Below, in pieces: positions 36,848-46,833 of a stretch of DNA of 64,000 nucleotides (position 1 is the first letter of the stretch; the number at the start of each line of letters is the position of its first letter). The translations under genes and the position numbers were made by a program. Below the pieces are notes generated by a model, which made no database searches, had not been told where the DNA came from, and saw nothing but the letters and a program-made list of their open reading frames with translations. The DNA is from Peribacillus simplex. Its GTDB lineage: Bacteria; Bacillota; Bacilli; Bacillales; DSM-1321. The stretch lies in the NCBI RefSeq assembly GCF_001578185.1, contig NZ_CP011008.1, forward strand, positions 3,934,001 through 3,998,000, read 5' to 3'.

Positions 36848-37654
36848 TTATAGTTCACGCTTTTTGTTTTTACCCAAAATGAAGATGGGCTCCAGCTCAT
36901 TTTCTTCATAAAGGAAAGATAGAGCCGTTATCGGTACATGACCGCTGGCAAAGAAGCTCATGGCCATTTGCGCAAGAATATCATAACCCGTATCATTCTT
37001 CACATCGGCAATGATGATGACATCCTGATGCGGAATGGCCACGGCCATGGTTCCCTCGACCTTATCCTTCATTTCCCGGAGCCAGGATTCATTTAGGATT
37101 CTGCTGGCATCATATCCGTCATTCGTGTTCAAAAAATAAAATGCATTACCTGCAACGATATCCGACTTCATTTCAGTTGAGAGGGAACGGGCATTGAAAA
37201 GGGCAATTTCACGGATCCTGTCACCCTGCCAATTTTCCCGTTGAAGCATCTTTTCATCTATAAGGCGGTAGGTCTTCCCTAAATCAAGGGCATAGAAAAT
37301 CCGGGTTTCAGCCGTATGATCATCGAATAAAAATGGATTTCCGTCTTCCGATTCCATAGGAAAGGAGGTTGAGCGGATGACTGGGAAAATGGATTTCTCC
37401 TTGCCTTCCATGCTGTGATCTTCCCCCATTACATTCAGGGCCTCTTCCACATAATAGGTAATTTCATCGATGGCTTTTTCCTGTACGTTTTCATAGTTAG
37501 CAAGTACAGGAGGCAACTCGATGGTGATCCCCTTCCCGGTCTTCACATTTTCCACACGTAACGTATCTTGCTTGCTATCGAATTTGAAAGTGCGATTAAC
37601 ATCTTTTAAACGTTCCTTCAAGATATTTTTCAGCTTCGTGCTGTCCATTTTCAT
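36848..37654 (-). CDS. ytpQ: YtpQ, DUF1444 family protein
   Basis: A 268-residue cytosolic protein of the DUF1444/YtpQ family. It has no known catalytic motif; recognisable parts are [16 protein letters not shown] at the N-terminus and [26 protein letters not shown] in the C-terminal half. Function is unknown. It is 50 bp downstream of ytpP, matching the B. subtilis pair, but a terminator-like hairpin lies between. AGGAGGGTC precedes ATG 37654. Confidence 0.87.
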   Translation of the reverse strand: MKMDSTKLKNILKERLKDVNRTFKFDSKQDTLRVENVKTGKGITIELPPVLANYENVQEKAIDEITYYVEEALNVMGEDHSMEGKEKSIFPVIRSTSFPMESEDGNPFLFDDHTAETRIFYALDLGKTYRLIDEKMLQRENWQGDRIREIALFNARSLSTEMKSDIVAGNAFYFLNTNDGYDASRILNESWLREMKDKVEGTMAVAIPHQDVIIIADVKNDTGYDILAQMAMSFFASGHVPITALSFLYEENELEPIFILGKNKKREL

Positions 37655-37674
37655 GATTGACCCTCCTCTTCATT

Positions 37675-37702
37675 GAAAAATCCCCTGCGAGAAGGGGAAA
37701 TT
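37675..37702 (-). terminator. Terminator-like hairpin after ytpP
   Basis: Minus-strand stem TCCCCTT / AGGGGA with a T run, between ytpP and ytpQ, so it may only attenuate. It overlaps the ytpQ upstream region from the other side of ytpP. Confidence 0.65.
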
Positions 37703-37704
37703 GA

Positions 37705-38016
37705 TTATAGTGATTGAATGAATTCCTCAATTTGTTCTTGTGTTTTTCGGTCCCTGCTCACGAATCTACCTAGCTCTTTGCCATTATCATAAGCGATGAA
37801 ACTTGGTATACCGAATACATCATTAGCTGCACACACATCGATGAATTCATCACGGTCCACATGAATGAACGTAAAATCAGGAAATTTCGTTTCAATCTCC
37901 GGGATTATCGGTTCGATTACACGGCAATCTCCACACCATGCTGCTGAAAAAAGAAAAATATGTTTGCCTTCATTTTTTAATGCATCAAATTGCTCAATAG
38001 TTTGTAAATTTTCCAC
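37705..38016 (-). CDS. ytpP: Thioredoxin-like protein YtpP
   Basis: A 103-residue thioredoxin-fold protein with the redox motif WCGDC (Cys28, Cys31) and the cis-proline region FGIPSFIAY. It probably reduces or oxidises thiols in the cytosol. GDC instead of GPC makes it an atypical thioredoxin. Translation starts at GTG 38016 with GGAGGAATATTCAA upstream. Neighbour of ytpQ as in B. subtilis. Confidence 0.9.
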   Translation of the reverse strand: MENLQTIEQFDALKNEGKHIFLFSAAWCGDCRVIEPIIPEIETKFPDFTFIHVDRDEFIDVCAANDVFGIPSFIAYDNGKELGRFVSRDRKTQEQIEEFIQSL

Positions 38017-38130
38017 TTGAATATTCCTCCTGCTCTAAATGACAGTTTATATAATCCCATCATACCAGACTCTCCCCGAATCAACCATTAATATGGATCG
38101 GTTGAATGGCCGGAAAGTTCGGGGTGCATT

Positions 38131-38637
38131 TTATTTTTGGGGCACAGATGAAACGACTTGCATCATTTGTTTCGCATCGGTTTTTAAGTCGTCTTTATCC
38201 GTTTCGGTTGTCAGCTTGACCGCACCGATCCCCACCGCAAGCTCATACTTTTCCTTCGATGCCTCTTTTATCGAGATAAAGCCGAATTTTTCATCATTTT
38301 GAAAAGAATGCAGCACTAAATATTGATCCCCCTGCAACTTTGTTGCCAAAAATAATACGGAGCTGTCTTCCTTTTCATTTGGATTGACAAATAATATATA
38401 GGCCTTATCACCTTTTTGTAAAATCAAATTATTTTCATGTTCTTCTACTACATTAAAATCCTTTGGCAGATAGACCTGAATAAGCCCTGCCTCGATATTG
38501 GGCTGTTTTTCATCATCACGAAAAGCCACTTCAGCAGCCTTCATCGCCTTTTCGGTTTGTCTCTCGATGCCTGAGCAACCAACAAGCAAACTGCCAATTA
38601 ACACGAAAACAAGAAATTTTTCATTCGATAAAGCCAT
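38131..38637 (-). CDS. Predicted lipoprotein of unknown function
   Basis: A ~168-residue protein with a lipoprotein signal (hydrophobic FLVFVLIGSLLVGC, lipobox LLVGC), then a soluble domain with no motif I recognise. The mature part is rich in Lys and Glu (for example IQVYLPKDFNVVEEHENNLILQKGDKAYILFVN). The ATG at 38637, six bases after GGAGGA, is preferred to the ATG at 38643. It stands upstream of ytpP on the same strand and is divergent from ytoQ. A surface role is inferred only from the signal. Confidence 0.75.
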   Translation of the reverse strand: MALSNEKFLVFVLIGSLLVGCSGIERQTEKAMKAAEVAFRDDEKQPNIEAGLIQVYLPKDFNVVEEHENNLILQKGDKAYILFVNPNEKEDSSVLFLATKLQGDQYLVLHSFQNDEKFGFISIKEASKEKYELAVGIGAVKLTTETDKDDLKTDAKQMMQVVSSVPQK

Positions 38638-38760
38638 CGTCATTCCTCCAGCCTTCTCTTGTACTCACTTATGGATACTATTATCCTTATTTATGGAATT
38701 CATCCATTTTCTAAAAAACATGATACAATGAAAGCAATTTAAATACCGAGGAGGAAAACT

Positions 38761-39210
38761 ATGAAATTAACCGTGTATCTTGCCGGGGAGATTCATTCGA
38801 ATTGGAGAAGTGAGTTGAGAGATAAGGCCGCTGCCTTGAAGCTTCCCTTAGAATTTGTCGGTCCGATGGAAAACCATGAACGCTCCGATAATGTTGGTGA
38901 AGATATTCTCGGAGAACAGCCGAACCCTATTCTGAAGGATGCCGCCGCTTCCCAAATCAATAATTTGCGGACAGGTCTTATGATGAAAAAAGCTGATCTT
39001 GTCGTCGCTCTGTTTGGCGAGAAATATAAACAGTGGAATACTGCCATGGACGCTACCACCGCCGTTTCCCTGGGTAAACCGCTTATTTTGATTCGCTCAG
39101 AATCCCATCATCATGCCTTAAAGGAATTATCGGAAAAGGCGAGTGTCACGGTCGAATCCGTGAACCAAGCCCTGAAGGTGCTCTCTTATATTTTTGAAGA
39201 TGGGCGGTAA
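38761..39210 (+). CDS. ytoQ: YtoQ family protein
   Basis: A 149-residue protein of the YtoQ family, with the N-terminal pattern VYLAGEIHSNWR and a conserved LMMKKADLVVALFGEKYKQWN region. The fold resembles nucleoside 2-deoxyribosyltransferase-like proteins, but no activity is established. GAGGAGG precedes ATG 38761. Monocistronic. Confidence 0.88.
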   Translation: MKLTVYLAGEIHSNWRSELRDKAAALKLPLEFVGPMENHERSDNVGEDILGEQPNPILKDAAASQINNLRTGLMMKKADLVVALFGEKYKQWNTAMDATTAVSLGKPLILIRSESHHHALKELSEKASVTVESVNQALKVLSYIFEDGR

Positions 39211-39279
39211 TTCTTCCTGGCCAAGAGCTTGACCGCCTTTGTGGATTGATTGATAACGAGAAAAGGTCTATACCCAAAT

Positions 39280-39336
39280 AAAAAGCTTGTAGGGAAAGTG
39301 AGATGAACCTAATCTCCCTACAAGCGAAAAACAATA
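39280..39336. terminator. Terminator between ytoQ and the AraC-type regulator
   Basis: Stem GCTTGTAGGGA / TCCCTACAAGC, flanked by A-rich and AAAAAC sequences; it can serve both converging genes. Confidence 0.75.
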
Positions 39337-39352
39337 TTTTATGATTTAAAAC

Positions 39353-40222
39353 TTATCCCTTTCTAATGGGAATCCAAATTTCCGAATAATAATCAGGATT
39401 TGATGCGTCATCATTCGCATATACTTCCAATTCAGGAGTCCCGGCATGTTCATAACCGCTGGTAGGGAACCATTCGGAAAAAATTTGCTTCCAGGCTTTT
39501 TGAATGGCATCCGGCATTGGCCCGTGGACTTCAAATACAACCCATTTGGAAGCCGGTATCGTAAGTGTTGAAAACTCTTCAGGCACTTTCCCGGTATACT
39601 CTGCACCTATCCAGTAATCCATTGTTTCATTTTTTTCCACTGCCCGCTTATCGACACATACACCAATCAAGCCATCTATTTGGCCATTATTCAACTTCCC
39701 TAACCTATCGCTGGTTCCATCCGCATTCACTTTATCCCACAACATCGGAATCCCAACCAAATTTTCTTCATTAACCAAGGAAAACTCTTGCTGGATGCCA
39801 ATCAATTGAAAGGAATCCCTTTCGAGGATACTGTATTTCATCGGTTTTGCCCCTTTCAAAATCACCTGTATCACCAGGCGTTCATAGAATTTCAGCTTCC
39901 CCATATACTTTCGGGCTTCACTTGGAGATACTCCATGCTGCCTTCGAAAAGCTTTTGAGAATGCCTCGGGAGTGTCATAGCCATACTTGTAGGCTAAATC
40001 AATGACCTTGCCATTTGTGGATGAAATCTCCTGGGCCGCTAATGTCAATCTTCGACGCCGGATATATTCACCAATCGAAATATCCGTTAAAATGGTGAAT
40101 GTCCTTTGAAAATGAAAAGCTGATGCATTCGCTTGCCTGGAAATGCTCTCGATTGTCAGATCCTCCAATAAGTGCTCCTCGATATACTCGATCGCCTTCT
40201 GGATTGATTCAACCCACCCCAT
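39353..40222 (-). CDS. AraC-family regulator with GyrI-like effector domain
   Basis: A ~289-residue transcription factor. Two helix-turn-helix motifs of the AraC/XylS type occupy residues ~5-105 (LEDLTIESISRQANASAFHFQRTF and LAYKYGYDTPEAFSKAFRRQHGVSPSEAR), followed by a GyrI/SOUL-like ligand domain (~125-289) as in Rob and BmrR-type multidrug regulators. Likely a small-molecule-responsive activator; its targets are not apparent, as no efflux gene adjoins it. The ATG at 40222, five bases after AGGGGTGA, is preferred to the GTG at 40231. Confidence 0.88.
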   Translation of the reverse strand: MGWVESIQKAIEYIEEHLLEDLTIESISRQANASAFHFQRTFTILTDISIGEYIRRRRLTLAAQEISSTNGKVIDLAYKYGYDTPEAFSKAFRRQHGVSPSEARKYMGKLKFYERLVIQVILKGAKPMKYSILERDSFQLIGIQQEFSLVNEENLVGIPMLWDKVNADGTSDRLGKLNNGQIDGLIGVCVDKRAVEKNETMDYWIGAEYTGKVPEEFSTLTIPASKWVVFEVHGPMPDAIQKAWKQIFSEWFPTSGYEHAGTPELEVYANDDASNPDYYSEIWIPIRKG

Positions 40223-40364
40223 TCCGCTCACCCCTTGTCATTTATACTAGCAACCCCGCTCATTAAAATCCTGTCAGATCCTGCTCTGTTTTGGCAGTAT
40301 TCTTTTTTCATGCTTCGAAACCCGAATTCGCCGATCCGAGGTATGCATTCTGTCATGACATGAT

Positions 40365-40886
40365 TCAAAAATCCTCTTTTTTCATTTTCAGCTTATACTC
40401 GTGTTGACCGGCAAGCATCCTCATGATATGAAGGAACATTTCCCCCCTGGTGATTCGCTCATTTGTAAACACCCCGATCGCCCCTTCCTTTTTACTAATA
40501 TTCTCTTGCTTTGTGAAGGCGTCCATCACCGGGCCCAACTCTTGACCGCCCAGCAGCTTCTCAGCAACAATTTTGGGTAGTGGGATTCTCGCTCCGCCAG
40601 CTACAAAGACCTTACCGTCTCTCGTGGCCATCGCACCCCAATTACACAGAAATAGGCCCTGTTCCATTTTCACGACACCGCCTTCAAGTCCGATACCGAT
40701 TTCAGCATCACTGTGAATCAAGCAATTCCGGGCACGTGTCATTGCCCCATCCAACGTTTCCTCATCTGAAAATGGCTGGTCCGAGACCCCGCTTTCCACT
40801 TGAAGCGAAATGATTTCAGCTTCTACATATACATCAAGCACTGCCTTTACTTTCGCCGGATTTTTACTGCCTACTGCTATTTTCAA
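40365..40886 (-). CDS. DUF84/YjjX-type inosine/xanthosine triphosphatase
   Basis: A 173-residue enzyme of the DUF84 (YjjX) family, which hydrolyses non-canonical purine NTPs such as ITP and XTP. Conserved parts: VGSKNPAKVKAV at the N-terminus, GVSDQPFSDEETLDGAMTRARN, IGIGLEGGV, and GAIGVFTNERITRGEMF near the end. It sits downstream of ytoP on the same strand with a terminator between them, so it may have its own promoter. Confidence 0.87.
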   Translation of the reverse strand: MKIAVGSKNPAKVKAVLDVYVEAEIISLQVESGVSDQPFSDEETLDGAMTRARNCLIHSDAEIGIGLEGGVVKMEQGLFLCNWGAMATRDGKVFVAGGARIPLPKIVAEKLLGGQELGPVMDAFTKQENISKKEGAIGVFTNERITRGEMFLHIMRMLAGQHEYKLKMKKEDF

Positions 40887-40907
40887 TATACTTACCTTCC
40901 TTCTATG

Positions 40908-40962
40908 TAAAAAAAAGCTGCTGGAAAAGGATACATGACAGCATCCCTTTCCATTTCAGCTT
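40908..40962 (-). terminator. ytoP terminator
   Basis: Minus-strand hairpin pairing AAGCTG...TGGAAAGGGAT with ATCCTTTTCCA...CAGCTT, followed by eight T residues. Confidence 0.8.
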
Positions 40963-40968
40963 CCTCCA

Positions 40969-42042
40969 TCAACCGTTATTTATCAAAGTCTCAAATGTCG
41001 ATTTATCGCAGGAACGAACCAATTTCCCAATCAGTTCACGTGCAGCGGCATAATCATCAATATGAATCATGGATGCATGTGTATGAATATAGCGGGAGCA
41101 AATACCAATCACCCCGCTTGGAATTCCTTCATTTGCAATATGGACCTGCCCTGCATCCGTGCCTCCTTGGGAAACGAAATATTGATACGGAATATCATTC
41201 GATTCTGCCGTATCAAGGATGAATTCCCTCATGCCGCGATGCGTAACCATCGAACGATCAAAAATGCGGAGTAGTGCCCCTTTCCCTAGCTGGCCAAATT
41301 CACTTTTACTGCCGGACATATCATTCGCCGGACTTGCATCTAAAGCGAAGAAAAGATCCGGTTTGATCATATGAGCTGCAGTCTGCGCACCCCGTAATCC
41401 CACTTCCTCCTGCACGGTTGCTCCGGAATATAAGATATTCGGTAATGTTTCATCTTTTAAATCTTTTAACAATTCGATTGCAAGTCCGCACCCGTATCGA
41501 TTATCCCACGCTTTTGCAAGGATTTTTTTCTCATTGGCCATCGGCGTGAATGGACAAATCGGTACAATCTGCTGACCGGGCTTAATACCGATTCGCTTCA
41601 CGTCTTCCTTATCATCCGCCCCGATATCAATCAGCATATTTTTGATATCCATCGGTTTTGAGCGTTGCGAATCATCAAGCAAATGAGGAGGAATCGAACC
41701 GATTACACCAATGACCGGGCCGTTATCGGTAATGATTTCGACTCTTTGGGCCAAAAGCACTTGACTCCACCAGCCTCCAAGGGTCTGAAAACGAATCATT
41801 CCATTTTCCGTTACGGAAGTGACCATGAAGCCCACCTCATCCATATGCCCGGCAACCAGGACAGTCGGCCCTTCTTCATTCCCTCTTTTTAAGCCAAATA
41901 TTCCGCCAAGGCGGTCTTGGACGACTTCATCCGAATACTTTTCCAGCTCACTCCTCATGAAACTCCGAACTGCATGTTCATTTCCCGAGGCTCCTGGTAA
42001 TTCCGTCAATGTTTTAAATAGTTCTAAAGTCTCATGATTCAT
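40969..42042 (-). CDS. ytoP: M42-family metallopeptidase YtoP
   Basis: A 357-residue M42 (glutamyl aminopeptidase/endoglucanase-annotated) metalloenzyme. The metal site is visible: AGHMDEVGF (His66, Asp68), [18 protein letters not shown] (catalytic Glu pair), ALDASP, and a C-terminal RYIHTHASM histidine. Many relatives were misannotated as cellulases; aminopeptidase activity is far more likely. It keeps its B. subtilis neighbour ytzB, which is divergent. Confidence 0.92.
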   Translation of the reverse strand: MNHETLELFKTLTELPGASGNEHAVRSFMRSELEKYSDEVVQDRLGGIFGLKRGNEEGPTVLVAGHMDEVGFMVTSVTENGMIRFQTLGGWWSQVLLAQRVEIITDNGPVIGVIGSIPPHLLDDSQRSKPMDIKNMLIDIGADDKEDVKRIGIKPGQQIVPICPFTPMANEKKILAKAWDNRYGCGLAIELLKDLKDETLPNILYSGATVQEEVGLRGAQTAAHMIKPDLFFALDASPANDMSGSKSEFGQLGKGALLRIFDRSMVTHRGMREFILDTAESNDIPYQYFVSQGGTDAGQVHIANEGIPSGVIGICSRYIHTHASMIHIDDYAAARELIGKLVRSCDKSTFETLINNG

Positions 42043-42224
42043 TTTTTTACCCCTAACCTATGTATTGTATTGTTACTTACTATTTTACAGAACTTAGCTT
42101 CATGTTACACTAGAAAGTTCTAATTTATCAGTTAATGGTTAAAATTTCAAATTATTAGTCAAATAATGTGTTCTTCTGTATACTAGTGGGAGTGGTTTTA
42201 AAAAATGCAATGGAGGAGAAATAA

Positions 42225-42542
42225 ATGAATTGGAAAACGTTTTTACTAGGTACTGCAGCCGGGTTTGCCGCTGGCTATGCAACAAAACAAATATTGGATC
42301 AATCAAGTAAACCTTCTCCGGATAAAGTCTTGGCCCAAGTGAAGGAAACAGTCAAAAAGGATGGAAATATATATGGCTCATGGATCTTGATGAAGCCGGA
42401 AAACTATACAAAAAATGATTTGGACTATGAAGTGTACAAAGGCGGGATCACTAGAAACACAGAGGGACAACGCGAGCAATTCGAATTTATTGCAGATGCC
42501 TCTACTGGAACGATATTGGAACTTAATGTACAAAATGATTGA
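42225..42542 (+). CDS. ytzB: YtzB, small PepSY-domain protein
   Basis: A 105-residue protein with an N-terminal hydrophobic segment (residues ~5-22, FLLGTAAGFAAGYATKQIL) that could be a membrane anchor or uncleaved signal, and a PepSY-like domain with the closing ADASTGTILEL. PepSY domains often inhibit peptidases; being divergent from an M42 peptidase is suggestive only. GGAGGAGA precedes ATG 42225. Confidence 0.88.
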   Translation: MNWKTFLLGTAAGFAAGYATKQILDQSSKPSPDKVLAQVKETVKKDGNIYGSWILMKPENYTKNDLDYEVYKGGITRNTEGQREQFEFIADASTGTILELNVQND

Positions 42543-42543
42543 T

Positions 42544-42582
42544 ACAAAAAGGAGGGCAGTCAAAATGACGTCCTCCTTTTGC
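42544..42582. terminator. Terminator between ytzB and ytnP
   Basis: AAAAAGGAGG...CCTCCTTTT hairpin with flanking A and T runs, usable by both converging genes. Confidence 0.82.
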
Positions 42583-42590
42583 TTTCCCGC

Positions 42591-43436
42591 TTACCGTTTC
42601 CGTTTCAATTCGGCTATTATATCCTTGCCCGTTACATCCCACTTGATGGCACAATAGTGGGCATCATGGTAAAAGCTGTACCAGGACCCATTTTCGAGTC
42701 CGGATTTCATCCATTTTTCCTTCGCCTCGATGGAAGTCATAGGATAGTCGTCATAAGCGAGGACCCAGAGGACATTCGCATGCGCGTGCGTCGGCATGAT
42801 ATCTGCCATGTGGATCAATCTATCTCCGCCATCTTCAATGATGATGATTGCATGTCCATCACTATGACCCCCAGTATGGACCATTTTAATGCCGTCCGTA
42901 ATTTCTTGCTCCCCTTCAAAAGGACGAATAAGAGAAGCGACAGCCTCCCAGTTTTCTGCCCAATATGTACTTTTTGAACGAATATTCGGGTTTTGCATTT
43001 CTTTCCATTCAGTTTGGGTCGTAATAATTTCTGCACGCTCGAAAACAGGAACCCAATTTTCACCTTTACGTTTCGTTAAACCGCAGGCATGGTCGAAATG
43101 TAGATGCGTCATTAAAATGTAATCGATATCATTTGGCTGAATCCCAAGTCTGCCAAGATCTTCAACAAGATTGGATTCCTCCGTCACCCCAAAATTCCGT
43201 CTTTGCTTGTCATTCATCTTTCCATTACCAATACCGGAATCTATAAGCATGTTCAATCCATTTGCCTGCACTAAAATCGGATCGGTACGTAACTCGATTT
43301 GGTTATTTTCGTTAACAGGATACTTCTTGGCCCAAAGCGGTTTCGGTACAACACCGAACATCGCGCCACCATCCAAGTGAGTAACACCGCCATTCAACCA
43401 TGTTAATTTAATTTCCCCTATTTGCATCGTTTCCAT
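42591..43436 (-). CDS. ytnP: YtnP metallo-beta-lactamase-fold quorum-quenching lactonase
   Basis: A 281-residue MBL-fold hydrolase with the zinc motif THLHFDH (His111, His113, Asp115, His116), a further [12 protein letters not shown] histidine and [11 protein letters not shown]. YtnP in B. subtilis degrades N-acyl-homoserine-lactone-type signals and interferes with streptomycete signalling. The start ATG 43436 follows AGGAGGGG. The B. subtilis order ytzB-ytnP-trmB is kept. Confidence 0.9.
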   Translation of the reverse strand: METMQIGEIKLTWLNGGVTHLDGGAMFGVVPKPLWAKKYPVNENNQIELRTDPILVQANGLNMLIDSGIGNGKMNDKQRRNFGVTEESNLVEDLGRLGIQPNDIDYILMTHLHFDHACGLTKRKGENWVPVFERAEIITTQTEWKEMQNPNIRSKSTYWAENWEAVASLIRPFEGEQEITDGIKMVHTGGHSDGHAIIIIEDGGDRLIHMADIMPTHAHANVLWVLAYDDYPMTSIEAKEKWMKSGLENGSWYSFYHDAHYCAIKWDVTGKDIIAELKRKR

Positions 43437-43656
43437 TTTACCCCTCCTCTTCCTTTAGTTTAACACCCGCTTCCAGATATTGAAATTGATAACAATCCAT
43501 CTCGTTCTCGTAAATCCTGGAAATCCATAGTAGGACAATAATGGTGGATACATTTCAATATAATCTCTCTTGAGTTTCCTTGACATCCTTGATGATTAAC
43601 AGCATTAATCCTGTCTTTTACATAAGGGAGATATGAACATTTTTTGATTTTAACAA

Positions 43657-43690
43657 ACTAAAAACCAGATGCTGTGCACCTGGTTTCTGA
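43657..43690 (-). terminator. trmB terminator
   Basis: Minus-strand stem AACCAGGTGC / GCATCTGGTT with TTTTTAG after it, a few bases from the trmB stop. Confidence 0.7.
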
Positions 43691-43697
43691 ACGATGA

Positions 43698-44336
43698 TTA
43701 TTGGAACATTGCTTCCAATCGGTATATCCGGTTGCCTTTACTCGAGAACTTTTCTTCATATTCAGTCATGATATTCCCTTCAAAACTGCTGTTATGCAGA
43801 TCAAGACTTACATATTTCAAGAGCATGCCGTATTCGGAAATACTCTTCAAGGAAGATTCGAATAACCCTTGGTTATCCGTCTTGAAATGAATCTCGCCGT
43901 TGTCTGGCAGGATTCCTTCATATACTTCGAGGAATGTCTTATACGTTAACCGACGTTTTGCATGGCGTGATTTTGGCCATGGATCAGAGAAATTCAAGTA
44001 GACGCGATCCACGTCACCTTTTGCAAAATATTCGCCTAAGTTCGCTGCGTCAACATTCAACAGCTTTAAATTCGGAACTTCTGCTTCAATCAGCAAGTCC
44101 AGTGCAGCTACAATGACGCTTCTATATACTTCAATTCCAATGAAATTCACATCAGGATGGGCTTTTGCCATTTCTGTAATGAAACGGCCTTTCCCCGTAC
44201 CCACTTCAATATATAACGGATTATCGTTACCAAAAACTTCATGCCATTTACCTTTATGGCTCACTGGCTGATGAATTACATATTGTGGAAAATCATTCAA
44301 ACGGTCTTCAGCCCAAGGTTTATTTCTTAAACGCAT
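43698..44336 (-). CDS. trmB: tRNA (guanine-N7)-methyltransferase TrmB
   Basis: A 212-residue SAM-dependent enzyme that methylates G46 of tRNA. The start [13 protein letters not shown] at 44336 (AGGGGTG site) is the family N-terminus; the frame extends 60 codons upstream without homology. The SAM-binding motif [18 protein letters not shown], and [16 protein letters not shown] (substrate and catalytic region) are clear. Confidence 0.96.
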   Translation of the reverse strand: MRLRNKPWAEDRLNDFPQYVIHQPVSHKGKWHEVFGNDNPLYIEVGTGKGRFITEMAKAHPDVNFIGIEVYRSVIVAALDLLIEAEVPNLKLLNVDAANLGEYFAKGDVDRVYLNFSDPWPKSRHAKRRLTYKTFLEVYEGILPDNGEIHFKTDNQGLFESSLKSISEYGMLLKYVSLDLHNSSFEGNIMTEYEEKFSSKGNRIYRLEAMFQ

Positions 44337-44588
44337 GATGACACCCCTATTTATAATATAATCGTTCAAACCATAACACGAGTGGATGGATTCCTGCAAG
44401 TTGATTTTTTCAGGAAAAGCCTGCATGCACCCACTGAACAAATAAAAAAACTGCCGGCCATCCAGGCGACAGTCTCTGTAGTTTTCATGTATAAAACTTT
44501 CCGCAAAACACACCATAAATAAGTGAAGGGCAGGCGAGAACCACCTGGGAATCCCTAGAATCCATATTTAAGAAAGGAGAGGTATTAA

Positions 44589-44864
44589 ATGCCGATTTCC
44601 CATGAACATCAAATGTCACTATTAAAAGATATATTAACCAATCATCAAAAAGACTGCTGCGGATCCGTTGCTGAATGTGAACAGGTTGAAAGGCTCGTAA
44701 AATCCTTAATGATCAACATGGATATTGACAGCAATGTGAAAACGATACTGACAGAGATTTACGAATACAGTCAGACAGGCATCGGTACCGCCGATTTGGA
44801 TGCACATATATCCAACCACCAGAACGACTTGTCCCAGTGGGTGGATGATATAGATCAATTCTGA
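44589..44864 (+). CDS. ytzH: YtzH family protein
   Basis: A 91-residue acidic protein recognised by MPISHEHQMSLLKDIL, DCCGSVAECEQVERLVKSL and the C-terminal NHQNDLSQWVDDIDQF. Function is unknown. Its stop abuts the stop of the converging ytmP (44864/44865), leaving no room for a terminator between them. AAAGGAGAGG precedes ATG 44589. Confidence 0.9.
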   Translation: MPISHEHQMSLLKDILTNHQKDCCGSVAECEQVERLVKSLMINMDIDSNVKTILTEIYEYSQTGIGTADLDAHISNHQNDLSQWVDDIDQF

Positions 44865-45656
44865 TCAGTCAACCATCAATAATGCTTCAAGTTTTTGCAG
44901 TAGTTCATTTCTTTCCTCGTACCGCTTTCTACGATGATGCCATTGGATGGAAAGCACAAGTTGTGAAACCGTGTGCCATTTCATCCTCATCTCCAGGCCT
45001 GCGTCAAGCTTCTTGCCATAGCGGGCAAGCCATTGATTCCATTCTTCCCTTGGGACATATGAATACAGGAGTATGCCGAGGTCAATGGCCGGATCGCCAA
45101 TGACCGCTCCGTCCCAATCAATCAGGAACAATCCGTCGGTTTCGGTCATGAGCCAATTATTATGGTTCACATCACAATGACAGACGACTTTTTCGTCGCA
45201 TTCAATCAACAGGAGATTGTTCTGTAAAAAATGGATGGCATCCTTGATAATCGGAATATCCGTAACATCCGAAGTTAACCCGGTTTCTATGTCTGTAAGT
45301 ATACTTTCAGGTCGTAAAGGGGATTTCCCAAGCCTTTTGAGCATGCTTAACAAAGGATTGGATTGATGAATTTTTTGAAGCAGCTTTGCGACTCTTATAT
45401 TGTTCATTTCCTGCTGAGATAGCTCCCTGCCTTCCATCCAATGCTGGGCCGTAATTACATCCCCATTTTCCAGGCGTTTTGTCCACATTAACTTTGGAAC
45501 AATGCCCTCAGCTGAAAGAACAGCTAAAAATGGCGATGAATTTCGTTTAAGGAAGAGCTTCTGCCCTTCTTTCTCGGCAATAAAGGCTTCTCCCGTAGCT
45601 CCTCCAGCAGGGGATATATCCCACTCCTGACCTAATAAATGTTCCAACTGGTTCAC
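44865..45656 (-). CDS. ytmP: YtmP, aminoglycoside-phosphotransferase-fold kinase
   Basis: A 263-residue small-molecule kinase of the choline/aminoglycoside phosphotransferase fold. The nucleotide lysine is in EGQKLFLKRN, the catalytic HCDVNHNNW (Brenner motif) and the metal-binding IDWDGAVIGDPAIDLG are intact. The substrate is unknown; YtmP relatives are often listed as thiamine or choline kinase-like. GTG 45656 with AGGA upstream gives the family N-terminus. It converges on ytzH. Confidence 0.88.
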   Translation of the reverse strand: MNQLEHLLGQEWDISPAGGATGEAFIAEKEGQKLFLKRNSSPFLAVLSAEGIVPKLMWTKRLENGDVITAQHWMEGRELSQQEMNNIRVAKLLQKIHQSNPLLSMLKRLGKSPLRPESILTDIETGLTSDVTDIPIIKDAIHFLQNNLLLIECDEKVVCHCDVNHNNWLMTETDGLFLIDWDGAVIGDPAIDLGILLYSYVPREEWNQWLARYGKKLDAGLEMRMKWHTVSQLVLSIQWHHRRKRYEERNELLQKLEALLMVD

Positions 45657-45938
45657 CTTCGATTTCCTCGCTTAATCATACAAATATGGGTACGTTCACC
45701 TAGTGTATGTAATACCACTACTTTGAGTCCATGTTTAATAAAAAATCCGCCTGCTGGCGAAGCTGCATATATACGTGCATCGGGATGATACCCGCAATTA
45801 AAAACATCCTCATTTAGAGAAATAAAAAAATAGCTATTGAGCAATTAAACAATAGCCATAAATTAAATTTTAGTTGAAAAACGGTTTCTTCGTCAAGTAC
45901 TATAGAACGATTATACGCATAAAACAAAAACAAATAAA
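45657..45938. other. Gap between ytmP and the ytlR remnant
   Basis: About 280 bp; no gene supported. A short minus-strand open frame here (45653-45844) overlaps the ytmP start and resembles nothing known. Confidence 0.4.
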
Positions 45939-46833
45939 TCATTTCATATTTTTGCATGGAATATCATCCTTGAACATGAAGCGGATTTTCTCTTTCAGAA
46001 CCACTGCAGCTGCTTCATCCATTCCAACAATTTCCCCATCAGACTGGATTTTTACCGACACGTGATTCCTCATTGTTTTCATTTTACCAGAAAAAGAATC
46101 AACATTTTTAATATTTAGGTGAAATGAATTCGGTCAATAATTTCAATCATGTAATATCATGGACCGCAATCACATTCAACCTGACATCATCCAGCTTTGA
46201 CATCGTTGAAATTTTCAATCTACCGCCAAAGTATGGCTGGCTCGCAATGACCATGAACCATACTGTTTCAAAAGCTGCCGATTTTCATCATACCGCTGGG
46301 CTGATAAGAAAATAACTTTTTTATAAAAATGAGCAGATAAATTAATTTACCCGCTCTGACGAAATTAAACCATTTTTTCAGAAGGGAACGGCCCCTTCAG
46401 CGGAAACTTCAGCATCAATTCCCATGCCAAGGCTATTCATAAAATAACCAACCTTATCATTCGACTCGAACTGTCTATTGGCCACTGCACTAAATCGTTA
46501 TCCTAAAATAAAGGAAGGGTTCTTCCACACTCTCAGTTTTTTGAATGCCCCTTACATAATCATTGCCAGACCCAGCCGCAAGGGAGCCGATGATCTCATG
46601 AGAAAACCAATTGCGCCATTTATCATTTCATTAATGGTTGATCTCCCCAGCAGCGATCATCCGGGTTTCCTGATTTGTCCCTGATAGTATTTCCTTCGTC
46701 AATTTTAGCGTTGCCTCTTTTCCCTTGTAAAAAACACCTCATAGGGCACAGCTTTTGATTTCAGTATTTCCTCGGCTTTCTTCCCTGCCATTGGATTGAC
46801 AATGAAATACAGCGTGTCATTAAGGGGCGGCAT
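45939..46833 (-). pseudogene. ytlR: Degenerate ytlR (diacylglycerol-kinase-family lipid kinase)
   Basis: No long frame is open, but DagK/YtlR landmarks appear in order on the minus strand: from ATG 46833, LYFIVNPMAGKKAEEIL and PYEVFFTREK; then INGAIG-like and SLAAGSGNDYVRG (the SGND nucleotide-binding motif); NRQFESNDKVGYFMNSLGMGIDAEVSAEGAVP; VWFMVIASQPYFGGRLKIS; then VKIQSDGEIVGMDEAA and the stop at 45939. Frameshifts and stops separate these blocks. In B. subtilis ytlR follows ytlQ at this place. The putative start overlaps the 3' end of ytlQ by 14 bp, so the operon layout survives although the kinase is dead. Confidence 0.88.

Noticed and set aside
45653..45844. 63-residue minus-strand open frame upstream of ytmP
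   Set aside because: Overlaps the ytmP start, lacks a ribosome site and shows no family features.
45939..46082. 47-codon minus-strand ORF that could be a small protein gene
   Set aside because: It has no ribosome binding site and its text (SDGEIVG) is the C-terminal end of the decayed ytlR.
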